The translations under genes were made by a program, and so were the position numbers. Under the pieces are notes generated by a model. It ran no database searches. It was not told the DNA's origin and saw only the letters and a program-made list of their open reading frames with translations. From positions 123,420-187,419 of the forward strand of contig NZ_QJRH01000063.1 of the NCBI RefSeq assembly GCF_003254545.1: a stretch of DNA of 64,000 nt, written 5' to 3'. This DNA comes from Flavobacterium tistrianum. Its GTDB lineage: Bacteria > Bacteroidota > Bacteroidia > Flavobacteriales > Flavobacteriaceae. This document shows positions 45,247 through 53,200 of the stretch, one piece after another. Position 1 is the stretch's first letter. Every line of letters starts with the position of its first letter.

Positions 45247-45650
45247 AATTATGAATTATGAGTTTTGAGTTATTAGTTTTTTCTTTGACGTTATGATTAT
45301 ACTTTTTATGATCTTTAGCACTTCCTCACATTGCTTATGCATTGATTCAAATTCAGATTTGGAAATATAATTCGTAGCAATCAATATTTCCAACCAATAC
45401 ATTGATTCATCACATTCCTTTTGAGAAATTGATAATTTATGAATAAAATCGGGTTTGCTTTGTGCGTTAACAGCTTCACGAACGTTCGCCCCAACAGAAG
45501 TAATAGAACGCAAAAATTGTTTACTCATTACAAATTCCTTTCTTTCCATAACTAACCATTTGTAAAAATTAACTTCTCTTACAGCTAATTCAAAACTTTT
45601 AGTTTTCACAATACTCTCACTCATAATTCATAACTCATAATTTATAATTT
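45247..45650. repeat. Inverted repeats bounding the four-helix-bundle gene
   Basis: AATTATGAATTATGAGTT-type sequence at 45247-45270 is mirrored at about 45622-45650 (about 20 of 22 bases). The two arms enclose just the 122-codon gene, giving it the look of a small cassette. Similar boundaries are common around such genes in Flavobacterium, from memory. Confidence 0.6.
45256..45624 (-). CDS. Four-helix-bundle protein (23S rRNA-intervening-sequence protein family)
   Basis: A 122-residue helical protein. The family pattern is clear: FELAVREVNFYKWL (helix 1), QFLRSITSVGANVREA (helix 2, with SVGANVREA the hallmark), FIHKLSISQKECDESMYWLE (helix 3) and a final helix ending KKLITQNS. These proteins were first found encoded in 23S rRNA insertions but are mostly free-standing and of unknown function. 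The gene sits between inverted repeats and sprT's start, suggesting it arrived as a unit. No helix-turn-helix or catalytic motif is seen. Confidence 0.87.
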   Translation of the reverse strand: MSESIVKTKSFELAVREVNFYKWLVMERKEFVMSKQFLRSITSVGANVREAVNAQSKPDFIHKLSISQKECDESMYWLEILIATNYISKSEFESMHKQCEEVLKIIKSIIITSKKKLITQNS

Positions 45651-45651
45651 A

Positions 45652-46329
45652 CTAAGGGTTTGTTGATGAAACTTCAAGAACTTTTCCATTAAAATACTTA
45701 TTTCCGCTTAATGTAAAATCATAAATATAAGTTGCCATTCCTTCTGCCGAAATTGGCGCTTGATATCCTGGAAAAGCTTCATTCAACATTTCAGTTTGAA
45801 CAGAACCTAAAGCCAAAACATTAAACGAAATTCCTTTTTCTTTATATTCTTCTGCTAATAATTCAGTCAAAGTAATTACAGCTCCTTTACTTGAACTATA
45901 AGCCGCAAGTCCTGCAAATTTTAAACTTCCGCGAACTCCACCAATTGAACTAATCGTAACAACATGGCTTCCTTTTTCCAAATACGGAATACAGATTCGA
46001 GTTAGATTAGCAACTGCAAAAACATTCACTTTATAAATATTTTCAAAATCTGTTTGAGTAGTTTCTGCAAAAGGTTTCCAAATTAAAGCACCGGCATTAT
46101 GCACAACTGCATCTACTTTTTTCCAAGTTGAAGAAAGAAAATTGTCAACCTGATCTAAAGCCGTTTCATCGGCCAAATCAACAGATAGGCAAGTTATGTT
46201 TTTATGTTCTAAAAGTGCTTGCGGTATTTTTCTGGAAATGGCCAAAACCTGATGGCCTGCTTCAGCAAATTTCAAGGCCAATTCATAACCAATTCCTCTG
46301 CTTGTTCCTGTAACGATAATATTTTTCAT
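45652..46329 (-). CDS. Short-chain dehydrogenase/reductase
   Basis: A 225-residue classical SDR. The NAD(P) site TGTSRGIG (7-14), NAG at 78-80, catalytic Ser127/128, Tyr144 and Lys148 (AAYSSSKGA) are present. It lacks a typical C-terminal extension and has no signal peptide. Substrate is unknown. It shares a strand with the peptidase gene upstream, separated by 35 bases. Confidence 0.92.
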   Translation of the reverse strand: MKNIIVTGTSRGIGYELALKFAEAGHQVLAISRKIPQALLEHKNITCLSVDLADETALDQVDNFLSSTWKKVDAVVHNAGALIWKPFAETTQTDFENIYKVNVFAVANLTRICIPYLEKGSHVVTISSIGGVRGSLKFAGLAAYSSSKGAVITLTELLAEEYKEKGISFNVLALGSVQTEMLNEAFPGYQAPISAEGMATYIYDFTLSGNKYFNGKVLEVSSTNP

Positions 46330-46364
46330 GTCGCAAAAATAATCAAATGCTGTAAAACAGCCTC

Positions 46365-47342
46365 TTATTTATTCATCGTTATTTCTTGTGTAGGCGAAGT
46401 AGCAATTTTGGTCACAGCTGGCAATAATTCTTGTGTGAATCTAGTAATATGAGGAATATCCATTACTTTAAACTCATCTGAAACATGGTGATAAAAATCA
46501 AAATTTTCAAAATCAAAAGTACTTAGAGATTGACATGGTTTTCCAAAAGCTTGAAAGAACGAATAATTATCAGAACGATAAAACAACTGATATTCCGCTT
46601 CTTTTGGCAAAAATCCGATTGTACTTTTTCCTGTGTATTCGTTTATTTTTTGCGCCATGTTCGATTTATCAAAACCAGTAATGTAAGCTAGATAATCTCT
46701 TTTCATTGGCACGCCAACCATTTCGATATTTAGTTGTGTATAAAGATTGAAGTTTTGCTTTTTTAATTTCTCAACTAAACTTTTAGATCCTAATAATCCT
46801 TTTTCTTCTCCCGCGAAGAACGCAATTAAAATACTTCTTTTATTCGCTTTTGTTTCGCTAAAATATTTTGCCATTGCCGCTACAGAAGTTACGCCTGAAG
46901 CATCATCGTTTGCACCATTATTTATTTTATCAGCCTGCTCTTTTTTCTCCAAACCAATATGATCGTAATGCGCACTCAATACCACAAATTCTTTTTTTAA
47001 TTGAGGGTCAGTTCCTTCAATAACTCCAACAATATTAAAAGCTGGCGAATCAAAATTGGTCAAAGTATCTCTGTACGTTTTAAAATACGGTTTGATTTTA
47101 TTTTTCTTTAAAAAATCCTCCAAGAAAACCGCCGCTTTTTCAATTCCCTTAGTTCCTGTTTCACGGCCTTCCATTTCATCAGAAGAAAGATATTTCAGAA
47201 AATCTGATATTTCATTTTCTTTTACTTTGTAAGTAATTTCAATTGGTTTCGAATCTGCTTTTGTTTCTTTATCATTTGCAGTTGTTGTTCCCGATTTACA
47301 GGCTAAAAATACAAATGGAAGTAAAAAATATAGTTTTCTCAT
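46365..47342 (-). CDS. M28-family metallopeptidase lipoprotein
   Basis: A 325-residue exported lipoprotein (lipobox FLAC, Cys15, followed by KSGTTT). Residues about 90-300 form the M28 aminopeptidase fold with VVLSAHYDHIG (zinc His), NNGANDDASGVTSVAAMA (bridging Asp) and FFAGEEKGLLGSKSL (catalytic Glu-Glu). C-terminal FDFYHHVSDEFKVMD supplies the last His ligand. It probably trims N-terminal amino acids from peptides in the periplasm. Same strand as the SDR gene. Confidence 0.9.
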   Translation of the reverse strand: MRKLYFLLPFVFLACKSGTTTANDKETKADSKPIEITYKVKENEISDFLKYLSSDEMEGRETGTKGIEKAAVFLEDFLKKNKIKPYFKTYRDTLTNFDSPAFNIVGVIEGTDPQLKKEFVVLSAHYDHIGLEKKEQADKINNGANDDASGVTSVAAMAKYFSETKANKRSILIAFFAGEEKGLLGSKSLVEKLKKQNFNLYTQLNIEMVGVPMKRDYLAYITGFDKSNMAQKINEYTGKSTIGFLPKEAEYQLFYRSDNYSFFQAFGKPCQSLSTFDFENFDFYHHVSDEFKVMDIPHITRFTQELLPAVTKIATSPTQEITMNK

Positions 47343-47420
47343 GGTTTTCTCTGGTTTATTGATGATTGAAATTAAAATATCACTTGAAGCTATAAACTTA
47401 TGAAAAGTAATAGAATATTC

Positions 47421-47458
47421 ATAAAAAAACCCTTTCGTCTTTTAGTTCGAAAGGGTTT
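47421..47458 (-). terminator. Terminator of acyl-CoA dehydrogenase gene (minus strand)
   Basis: AAACCCTTTCG pairs with CGAAAGGGTTT; in minus-strand direction the stem is followed by seven T. Placed 23 bases past the stop codon. Confidence 0.87.
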
Positions 47459-47480
47459 AAAATCAAATTCTAAAATTTAT

Positions 47481-48623
47481 TTATCCAGCAATCACTGCTC
47501 TAGAAATTACGATTTTCTGAATTTCAGAAGTTCCCTCGTAAATCTGAGTAATTTTTGCATCACGCATTAAGCGCTCTACATGATATTCTTTTACGTATCC
47601 ATTTCCACCATGAATCTGAACCGCTTCTACAGTAGTGTCCATGGCAACTTGCGAAGCAAAAAGTTTTGCCATTGCACCACTCACATCGTAATTTTTATGA
47701 TTGTCTTTATCCCAAGCTGCTTTCATACATAAATGACGCGCTGCTTCGATATTAACCGCCATATCTGCCAATTTAAAAGCAATTGCTTGGTGATTGCAGA
47801 TTTCAGTTCCAAAAGCTTTGCGCTCTTTAGAATATTTCAAAGCCAGTTCATAAGCTCCAGAAGCAATTCCTAAAGCTTGAGAAGCAATACCGATTCTACC
47901 TCCAGCAAGAGTTTTCATTGCAAATTTAAATCCGAAACCATCTTCTCCGATTCTGTTTTCTTTTGGAACTTTAACATCAGTAAACATTAAAGAGTGCGTA
48001 TCAGAACCACGGATTCCCATTTTTTGCTCTTTTGGTCCAACAGCAAAACCTGGCATATCTTTAGTCATAATCAAAGCATTAATTCCTTTGTGCTTCAATT
48101 CTGGATGAGTTTGTGCAATTACTAAATATACAGATGCAGTATTTCCGTTTGTAATCCAGTTTTTTGTACCATTAACTAAATAATGATCTCCCATATCAAC
48201 CGCAGTTGTTTTTTGTGAAGTTGCATCACTTCCTGCTTCAGGCTCGCTTAAGCAAAATGCCCCATGAATTTGTCCAGAAGCCAAACCTGGAAGATATTTT
48301 TGTTTTTGTTCTTCGGTTCCAAACTCTTGTAATCCCCAGCAAACTAATGAATTGTTTACCGACATAACAACAGAAGCAGAAGCATCGACTTTAGAAATTT
48401 CTTCCATTGCAATAACATAAGAAATAGCGTCTAACCCGCTTCCCCCATATTTAGGATCAACCATCATTCCCAAAAATCCAAGCTCACCCATTTTCTTGAT
48501 TTGCTCAGTTGGAAAAATTTGTTTTTCGTCACGTTCAATAACTCCCGGCAATAATTCATTTTGAGCAAAATCTCTTGCTGCCTGCTGAATCATTAAATGT
48601 TCTTCGGTAAGATTAAAATCCAT
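47481..48623 (-). CDS. Acyl-CoA dehydrogenase (short-chain type)
   Basis: A 380-residue flavoenzyme, normal length. Landmarks are AFCLSEPEAGSDATS and NWITNG (FAD region), the C-terminal helices with QALGIASGAYELALKYSKER, and the catalytic glutamate in QIYEGTSEIQ (Glu363), the position of the base in short-chain and butyryl-CoA dehydrogenases. It oxidises acyl-CoA to enoyl-CoA with electrons passing to ETF. The gene stands alone with a long leader and a consensus promoter. Confidence 0.94.
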   Translation of the reverse strand: MDFNLTEEHLMIQQAARDFAQNELLPGVIERDEKQIFPTEQIKKMGELGFLGMMVDPKYGGSGLDAISYVIAMEEISKVDASASVVMSVNNSLVCWGLQEFGTEEQKQKYLPGLASGQIHGAFCLSEPEAGSDATSQKTTAVDMGDHYLVNGTKNWITNGNTASVYLVIAQTHPELKHKGINALIMTKDMPGFAVGPKEQKMGIRGSDTHSLMFTDVKVPKENRIGEDGFGFKFAMKTLAGGRIGIASQALGIASGAYELALKYSKERKAFGTEICNHQAIAFKLADMAVNIEAARHLCMKAAWDKDNHKNYDVSGAMAKLFASQVAMDTTVEAVQIHGGNGYVKEYHVERLMRDAKITQIYEGTSEIQKIVISRAVIAG

Positions 48624-48740
48624 AGTAGTTTACTTTAAATGTTTTTCTCAACCAGATTTCAAAACAGATTTCTTTAGTTGATTGTTTTTTTATGTTTTTT
48701 GTGATTTTTTCGATGCCTTACTTTTTAATGCAAAGGCTTC

Positions 48741-48771
48741 CAAAGATACTTTTTAAATGTTTAAATTACAA
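48741..48771 (-). promoter_or_regulatory. Promoter of acyl-CoA dehydrogenase gene
   Basis: On the minus strand, TTG (48771-48769), 20 bases, then TATCTTTG (48748-48741); the ATG is 117 bases downstream at 48623. The 498-base gap between this gene and 49122 is otherwise AT-rich, with no gene seen. Confidence 0.6.
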
Positions 48772-49087
48772 TGCGCGCATATAAAATTAATAGATCAGCA
48801 AAGATTACGATAACGTTTTCGCAATTATTTAGCTTTTTTTTCAAAAGAGCATTAATTTGACAACAATTTCTATAAATTTTCTGACTGAAAAAATAGGCTT
48901 AAAAGTATTTTTTTAATCTAAAAAAAGCCATTTTCAATTACCTAAAAAGTTAGACAATTCTTAAAATGAGTAAAAGTACGTAAACCTACTCTTACTAAAT
49001 TGATTGTTAATGTAATACAAAAATTAAACATAAAAATTTTAGTAAAAAAACATTTTCAATATGACCTAAATATTAATAAATTACTAT

Positions 49088-49095
49088 TATTTTTG
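49088..49095 (+). promoter_or_regulatory. -7 promoter element of chalcone-isomerase-like gene
   Basis: TATTTTTG fits TAnnTTTG, 26 bases before the ATG at 49122; no -33 partner visible. Confidence 0.4.
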
Positions 49096-49121
49096 CCTTA
49101 AAAATAAAAATTTGATAGAAT

Positions 49122-49697
49122 ATGAAAAAGATTTTACTTTTACTGGCAGTCCTTTTTAGTTTGCAATTTTCTACTGTTTCAGCCCAAACCCAAATTGATG
49201 TTAATGGTGTGACAGTTCCTAGAAAAATAGAATTTCAAGGCAAGCCATTACAGTTAAACGGAGCAGGCGGAAGATCAAAAATGTGGTTGGAAGTTTATGT
49301 TCAAGCATTGTATTTATCACAATTAACTCAAGATCCGCAATTCATTATTGATAGCGATACTGAGATGGCTGTTAGAATCGAAATTACTTCTTCTATGGTT
49401 TCTTCAAACAAACTGACAAAAGCGATGAACACAGGTTTTGAAAAATCTGCTGGTGCAAATTTGGAACAATTGCGCCCAAGAATTGAGCAGTTAAAAAGCT
49501 ATCTAAGTGATGCTATTACAGAAAAAGATGTTTTCATTTTAGCATACAATCCATTAGATCAAAATGTTTACGTAAGTAAAAATGAAGTGCTAAAAGGAAA
49601 AATCCCTGGATTCGATTTCAAAAAAGCATTATTCGGAATCTGGCTTTCTGACAAACCAGTAGATGAAACTTTGAAAAAACACTTATTAGGACAATAA
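49122..49697 (+). CDS. Chalcone-isomerase-like secreted protein
   Basis: A 191-residue protein with a signal peptide (to STVSAQ, residue 22). The mature part, starting VNGVTVPRKIEFQGKPLQLN and with MWLEVYVQALYLSQ, matches the bacterial chalcone isomerase-like family, which shares the plant enzyme's fold but not its active site. Related bacterial proteins are periplasmic and of unknown ligand. It has its own promoter and terminator. Confidence 0.85.
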   Translation: MKKILLLLAVLFSLQFSTVSAQTQIDVNGVTVPRKIEFQGKPLQLNGAGGRSKMWLEVYVQALYLSQLTQDPQFIIDSDTEMAVRIEITSSMVSSNKLTKAMNTGFEKSAGANLEQLRPRIEQLKSYLSDAITEKDVFILAYNPLDQNVYVSKNEVLKGKIPGFDFKKALFGIWLSDKPVDETLKKHLLGQ

Positions 49698-49720
49698 ATC
49701 TTAATTTTTTAAATATTCTG

Positions 49721-49760
49721 AAAGCCGTCCCGAAAAATTTCGGGACGGCTTTTCTTTTTT
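49721..49760 (+). terminator. Terminator of chalcone-isomerase-like gene
   Basis: A perfect 15-bp stem (AAAGCCGTCCCGAAA / TTTCGGGACGGCTTT) with a 2-base nominal loop, then TCTTTTTT. Strong. Confidence 0.92.
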
Positions 49761-49841
49761 GTTTTATAAATTTGATGCAAAATACATTATTCGCATTATT
49801 CTATTTTATACATTTACGCAAAATAAACATATCACAACAAA

Positions 49842-51068
49842 ATGAAAGATTTATTACAACAATTTGAAAACAAAGCACCTGAAATTGTTTTCAATTGGAA
49901 AGATTCAGAAACAGAAGCCGAAGGGTGGACTGTTATTAATTCACTTCGTGGAGGAGCTGCGGGTGGAGGAACAAGAATGAGAAAAGGTCTAGACATGAAC
50001 GAAGTTTTGTCTTTGGCTAAAACTATGGAAGTTAAATTCTCAGTTTCTGGCCCTGCAATTGGAGGAGCTAAATCTGGAATAAATTTTGATCCGAACGATC
50101 CTCGCAAAAAAGGTGTTTTGCAACGTTGGTACAAAGCAGTTTCTCCCTTATTAAAAAGCTACTACGGAACTGGAGGCGATTTGAATGTTGATGAGATTCA
50201 CGAAGTAATTCCAATGACAGAAGAATGTGGCGTTTGGCATCCGCAAGAAGGAGTTTTCAATGGACACTTTAAACCTACAGAAGCTGATAAAATTAATAGA
50301 ATCGGGCAATTGCGTCAAGGTGTAATTAAGGTAATCGAAAACCCAAAGTTCTCACCAGACGTTACTAGAAAATACACAGTTGCTGATATGATTACTGGTT
50401 TTGGTGTTGCCGAAGCAGTTCGTCATTTTTATGCAACTTACGGCGGAGACATTCAAGGCAAAAAAGCAATCGTTCAAGGTTTCGGAAACGTAGGTTCTGC
50501 AGCAGCTTTTTATTTAGCTGAAATGGGAGCAAAAGTTATCGGAATCATTGATCGTGACGGAGGTTTAATCAAAGAAGAAGGATTTTCTTTTGAAGAAATC
50601 AGAACTTTGTTTTTAAATAAAGATGGAAACAAATTGGTTGCCGACAATATGATTCCGTTTGAAGAAATCAATTCTAAAATCTGGACCATTGGCGCTGAGA
50701 TTTTCACGCCTTGTGCCGCTTCAAGATTAGTAACTCAAGCTCAAATTGACAGTTTAGTTGCAAACGGATTGGAAGTAATCTCTTGTGGAGCAAATGTTCC
50801 TTTTGCTGACAAAGAAATTTTCTTTGGTTCTATTATGGAAGAAGTTGACAGCAAAGTAAGTTTGATTCCAGACTTTATTTCAAACTGCGGAATGGCAAGA
50901 GTTTTTGCTTACTTCATGGAGAAAAAAGTTCAAATGACCGATGAGGCTATTTTTAATGATACATCAGACACGATTAAAAATGCGATTGTAAAAGCTCATG
51001 CTTTAAATTCATCTAAAACAAATATCAGTGCAACTGCTTTTGAGATTGCATTGAAACAGTTAGTATAA
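49842..51068 (+). CDS. Glu/Leu/Phe/Val-family amino-acid dehydrogenase
   Basis: A 408-residue oxidative deaminase. The catalytic region GPAIGGAKSGINFDPNDP contains the lysine of the GGAKxG motif (about residue 76), an unusual upstream RGGAAGGGTRMRKGLDM replaces the usual segment, and the NAD-binding domain begins KKAIVQGFGNVGSAAAFYL (about 207-225). IIDRDGG follows. The exact amino acid cannot be assigned; annotations of close relatives alternate between glutamate and leucine dehydrogenase. It would feed amino acids into central metabolism. Confidence 0.9.
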   Translation: MKDLLQQFENKAPEIVFNWKDSETEAEGWTVINSLRGGAAGGGTRMRKGLDMNEVLSLAKTMEVKFSVSGPAIGGAKSGINFDPNDPRKKGVLQRWYKAVSPLLKSYYGTGGDLNVDEIHEVIPMTEECGVWHPQEGVFNGHFKPTEADKINRIGQLRQGVIKVIENPKFSPDVTRKYTVADMITGFGVAEAVRHFYATYGGDIQGKKAIVQGFGNVGSAAAFYLAEMGAKVIGIIDRDGGLIKEEGFSFEEIRTLFLNKDGNKLVADNMIPFEEINSKIWTIGAEIFTPCAASRLVTQAQIDSLVANGLEVISCGANVPFADKEIFFGSIMEEVDSKVSLIPDFISNCGMARVFAYFMEKKVQMTDEAIFNDTSDTIKNAIVKAHALNSSKTNISATAFEIALKQLV

Positions 51069-51088
51069 ATTTATTTATATCTCAATCT

Positions 51089-51122
51089 AAACGAGCCGCA
51101 TTATTGTTGGCTCGTTTTTTTG
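51089..51122 (+). terminator. Terminator of amino-acid dehydrogenase gene
   Basis: AACGAGCC pairs with GGCTCGTT around an 11-base loop, followed by T6-7. Confidence 0.85.
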
Positions 51123-51135
51123 TTTATCTTAATAT

Positions 51136-51304
51136 AACCGCAAGGAACGCAAAGATTTACGCAAAGAACGCTAGTTTATTTCTCGCAAAGTCGCGAAGTC
51201 GCAAAGTTTTTCTTTTTTAAGTTTCTTTGCGACCTTGCGACTTTGCGAGATTTAAAAAAAAACGCTTTGCGAACCTTGCCTAAACCCTTGCGTACCTTGC
51301 GGTT
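51136..51304. repeat. Nested palindrome of GCAAAG words, first part
   Basis: AACCGCAAGG (51136-51145) pairs with CCTTGCGGTT (51295-51304). Inside, CTCGCAAAGTCGC-type arms of 25 bases (51182-51206 and 51225-51249) pair with two mismatches. The CTCGCAAAG motif recurs at 41233. Confidence 0.78.
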
Positions 51305-51322
51305 AAATAGCTAGCAGTTTTT

Positions 51323-51493
51323 AACGCAAAGTGCGCTAAGATATTTTAATTCAGAGCGCAAGCAATATCTAAATATTAAGTTCGCAAAGCTTTGTGTACA
51401 TCTAGCTTTGCGAACTTCAATCGGAGATTTACTCAAAGTTAAGACAAATAAAACTTTGCGTTTCTTTGCGTAAACCTTAGCGTACTTTGCGTT
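51323..51493. repeat. Nested palindrome of GCAAAG words, second part
   Basis: AACGCAAAGTGCGCTAAG (51323-51340) and 51476-51493 pair with one mismatch. They enclose a perfect 14-bp hairpin AAGTTCGCAAAGCT (51378-51391) / AGCTTTGCGAACTT (51404-51417). Together with the first part this accounts for most of the 540-base gap; no gene is seen. Confidence 0.78.
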
Positions 51494-51608
51494 ATAATTT
51501 TAAAAAAAACTTTGCGTGCTTTGCGGTTAAATTCTCTCTTTCATTCTAAACAATTTTTACTACTTTTAAACGTTTTTAAAATAATACATTTCAAAATTTA
51601 GAATCTAA

Positions 51609-52514
51609 ATGAGTTCCTCAATTTCTTCAGATCAAAAGAAATCATTGCTATTCACAACAGCTATTTATGCAGTAATAATTCTATTGCTGTTTTTTATACG
51701 TTTCTGGCCACCATATAATCCAGAAAACAATGTAGCTCTTGCTGATGGCGGCGGAGGTGGCGGTGGCGTAACCATAAATTTTGGAGACAGCGATTTAGGT
51801 TCTGGCGCCAATCATAAAAGCGAAGTTTTGGATGTGAAAAACAATGTAAAACAAGCTCCTGCAAAAGCAACTCCAGAGGAAGAATCAATAATTACACAGG
51901 AAAATACAACTGCTGATAACGATGTTGTAATTCCGACAAAGGAAAAACCGAAGAAACCTGTTCCTGTTGAGAAACCGATACAAAAACCTGTACCAGAAAA
52001 ACCAAAAGTTTCTAACTCAACAAATGATGCGTTGGCAAGCATTATGAAAGGTTCCAACAAAGGTGGTGACGGAGACGATAAAGCAGCAGGAAATAAAGGA
52101 AAGTCAAACGGAAGTCTAAACTCTAGCGGATATTACGGAAGTGGTGGTTCTGGCGGAGGAACCGGAGGCGGTAACGGAACTGGAAATGGTATTGGAACCG
52201 GAAGCGGTTATGGAGCAGGAACTGGTGGCGGTTCTGGCGGAGGAACTGGATATTCTCTAGGAAACAGAAAAGCATTATCTAAACCTGCACCAAAATATAC
52301 TTGTAATGAAGAAGGCAAGGTTGTGGTTGAAGTTAGCGTTGATCAGAACGGAAAAACTATAAGTGCAACAGCTGGAATTAAAGGAACTACCAATACTGCA
52401 AAATGCTTGTTAGATCAAGCAAGAATTGCGGCAATGAATACCAAATGGGAATCTGATAGTGATGCTCCTGCTAAACAAGTTGGAAAAATTATTTATAATT
52501 TTAGTTTGGATTAA
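51609..52514 (+). CDS. TonB-like energy transducer
   Basis: A 301-residue protein with one N-terminal membrane helix (about 12-31), a periplasmic linker with a Pro/Lys-rich stretch (about 110-135, KEKPKKPVPVEKP) and an unusually Gly-rich region (about 165-220), then a C-terminal domain (YTCNEEGKVVVEVSVDQNGK, IAAMNTKWESDSDAPAKQVG). The small C-terminal fold with CLLDQARIAA is that of TonB/TolA-like transducers, whose proline- and glycine-rich linkers span the periplasm. It converges on exbD/exbB rather than following them in line. I leave the symbol blank because C-terminal match to TonB is by pattern only. Confidence 0.8.
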   Translation: MSSSISSDQKKSLLFTTAIYAVIILLLFFIRFWPPYNPENNVALADGGGGGGGVTINFGDSDLGSGANHKSEVLDVKNNVKQAPAKATPEEESIITQENTTADNDVVIPTKEKPKKPVPVEKPIQKPVPEKPKVSNSTNDALASIMKGSNKGGDGDDKAAGNKGKSNGSLNSSGYYGSGGSGGGTGGGNGTGNGIGTGSGYGAGTGGGSGGGTGYSLGNRKALSKPAPKYTCNEEGKVVVEVSVDQNGKTISATAGIKGTTNTAKCLLDQARIAAMNTKWESDSDAPAKQVGKIIYNFSLD

Positions 52515-52586
52515 AAACAAGAATTTACTTCGTCTGTTCGCCCTTCGGGCTCGAGTCACAGATTTACACTAAATCTGCTATCATAG

Positions 52587-52620
52587 AAAAAGGCTTTCAG
52601 GAATCTGAAAGCCTTTTTTA
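52587..52620. terminator. Terminator between tonB-like gene and exbD
   Basis: AAAAAGGCTTTCAG and CTGAAAGCCTTTTT form a 14-bp perfect stem with a 4-base loop; A and T runs on both sides make it usable in both directions. A short GCCC-TTC-GGGC hairpin lies at 52540-52550. Confidence 0.85.
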
Positions 52621-52653
52621 TTGAACTTGTTTGACACATTTCTATCGCCCAGT

Positions 52654-52755
52654 TTGTCATTTCGACGAAGGAGAAATCTTCGCGAGAAGGTCTACACAGA
52701 TTGGATTTTCGTTGCGGAGTTACTTGTGGAGATTTCTCCTTCGTCGAAATGACAA
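52654..52755. repeat. Dispersed ~100-bp palindrome, copy 2
   Basis: Same design as 35534-35637: TTGTCATTTCGACGAAGGAG at the left and CTCCTTCGTCGAAATGACAA at the right are exact reverse complements (20 bases), with near-identical spacing. It lies between the two convergent genes tonB-like and exbD. Confidence 0.88.
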
Positions 52756-52801
52756 GATTGTGGCACATTCCTTAATGTGATTGCTTCGTTCCTCGCAATG
52801 A

Positions 52802-53197
52802 CTACTTCGGACTTGTTGCAATTACAAACTTCAAGTTATTCTTCACTCCTATCTGTAAAACATCTACTAAGTCTTGAACTTGCAGGTTGAACGGAATTCG
52901 AACTACAACAGTTTGTTCTTTGTCTGTTCCTATTTTAGACATTAAACTGGTTTCTAAGTTTTCAAAATCTACTTCCTGTTTGTCAATGTAGAACTTTTTA
53001 TCTTCAGTAACCGATAAACTAATAAGCTGTTTATTGGTCTTTTCATTCGCTTTAGCTTTTGGCAATGTCATCTTAATCACATTCGGATTTGCCAGTGTTG
53101 AGATAATTAAGAAAAACAACAGCAGGAAAAACATGATATCGCTCAAAGATGAAGTCGCAACTTCGGCGTGAAATCTTCTTTTTCTTTTAATAGACAT
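52802..53197 (-). CDS. exbD: Biopolymer transport protein ExbD/TolR
   Basis: A 131-residue protein with a basic N-terminus (MSIKRKRRFHAEV), one membrane helix (LSDIMFFLLLFFLIISTLA, with the essential Asp of SDIMFFLLLFF) and a periplasmic domain ending VVRIPFNLQVQDLVDVLQIG. With ExbB it forms the proton-driven motor for TonB. Four bases separate it from exbB upstream. Confidence 0.92.
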   Translation of the reverse strand: MSIKRKRRFHAEVATSSLSDIMFFLLLFFLIISTLANPNVIKMTLPKAKANEKTNKQLISLSVTEDKKFYIDKQEVDFENLETSLMSKIGTDKEQTVVVRIPFNLQVQDLVDVLQIGVKNNLKFVIATSPK

Positions 53198-53200
53198 GGC

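Noticed and set aside
51136..51493. GCAAAG-word cluster considered as a CRISPR or integron attC array
   Set aside because: Arms are inverted and nested, not direct repeats with unique spacers; no integrase is seen.
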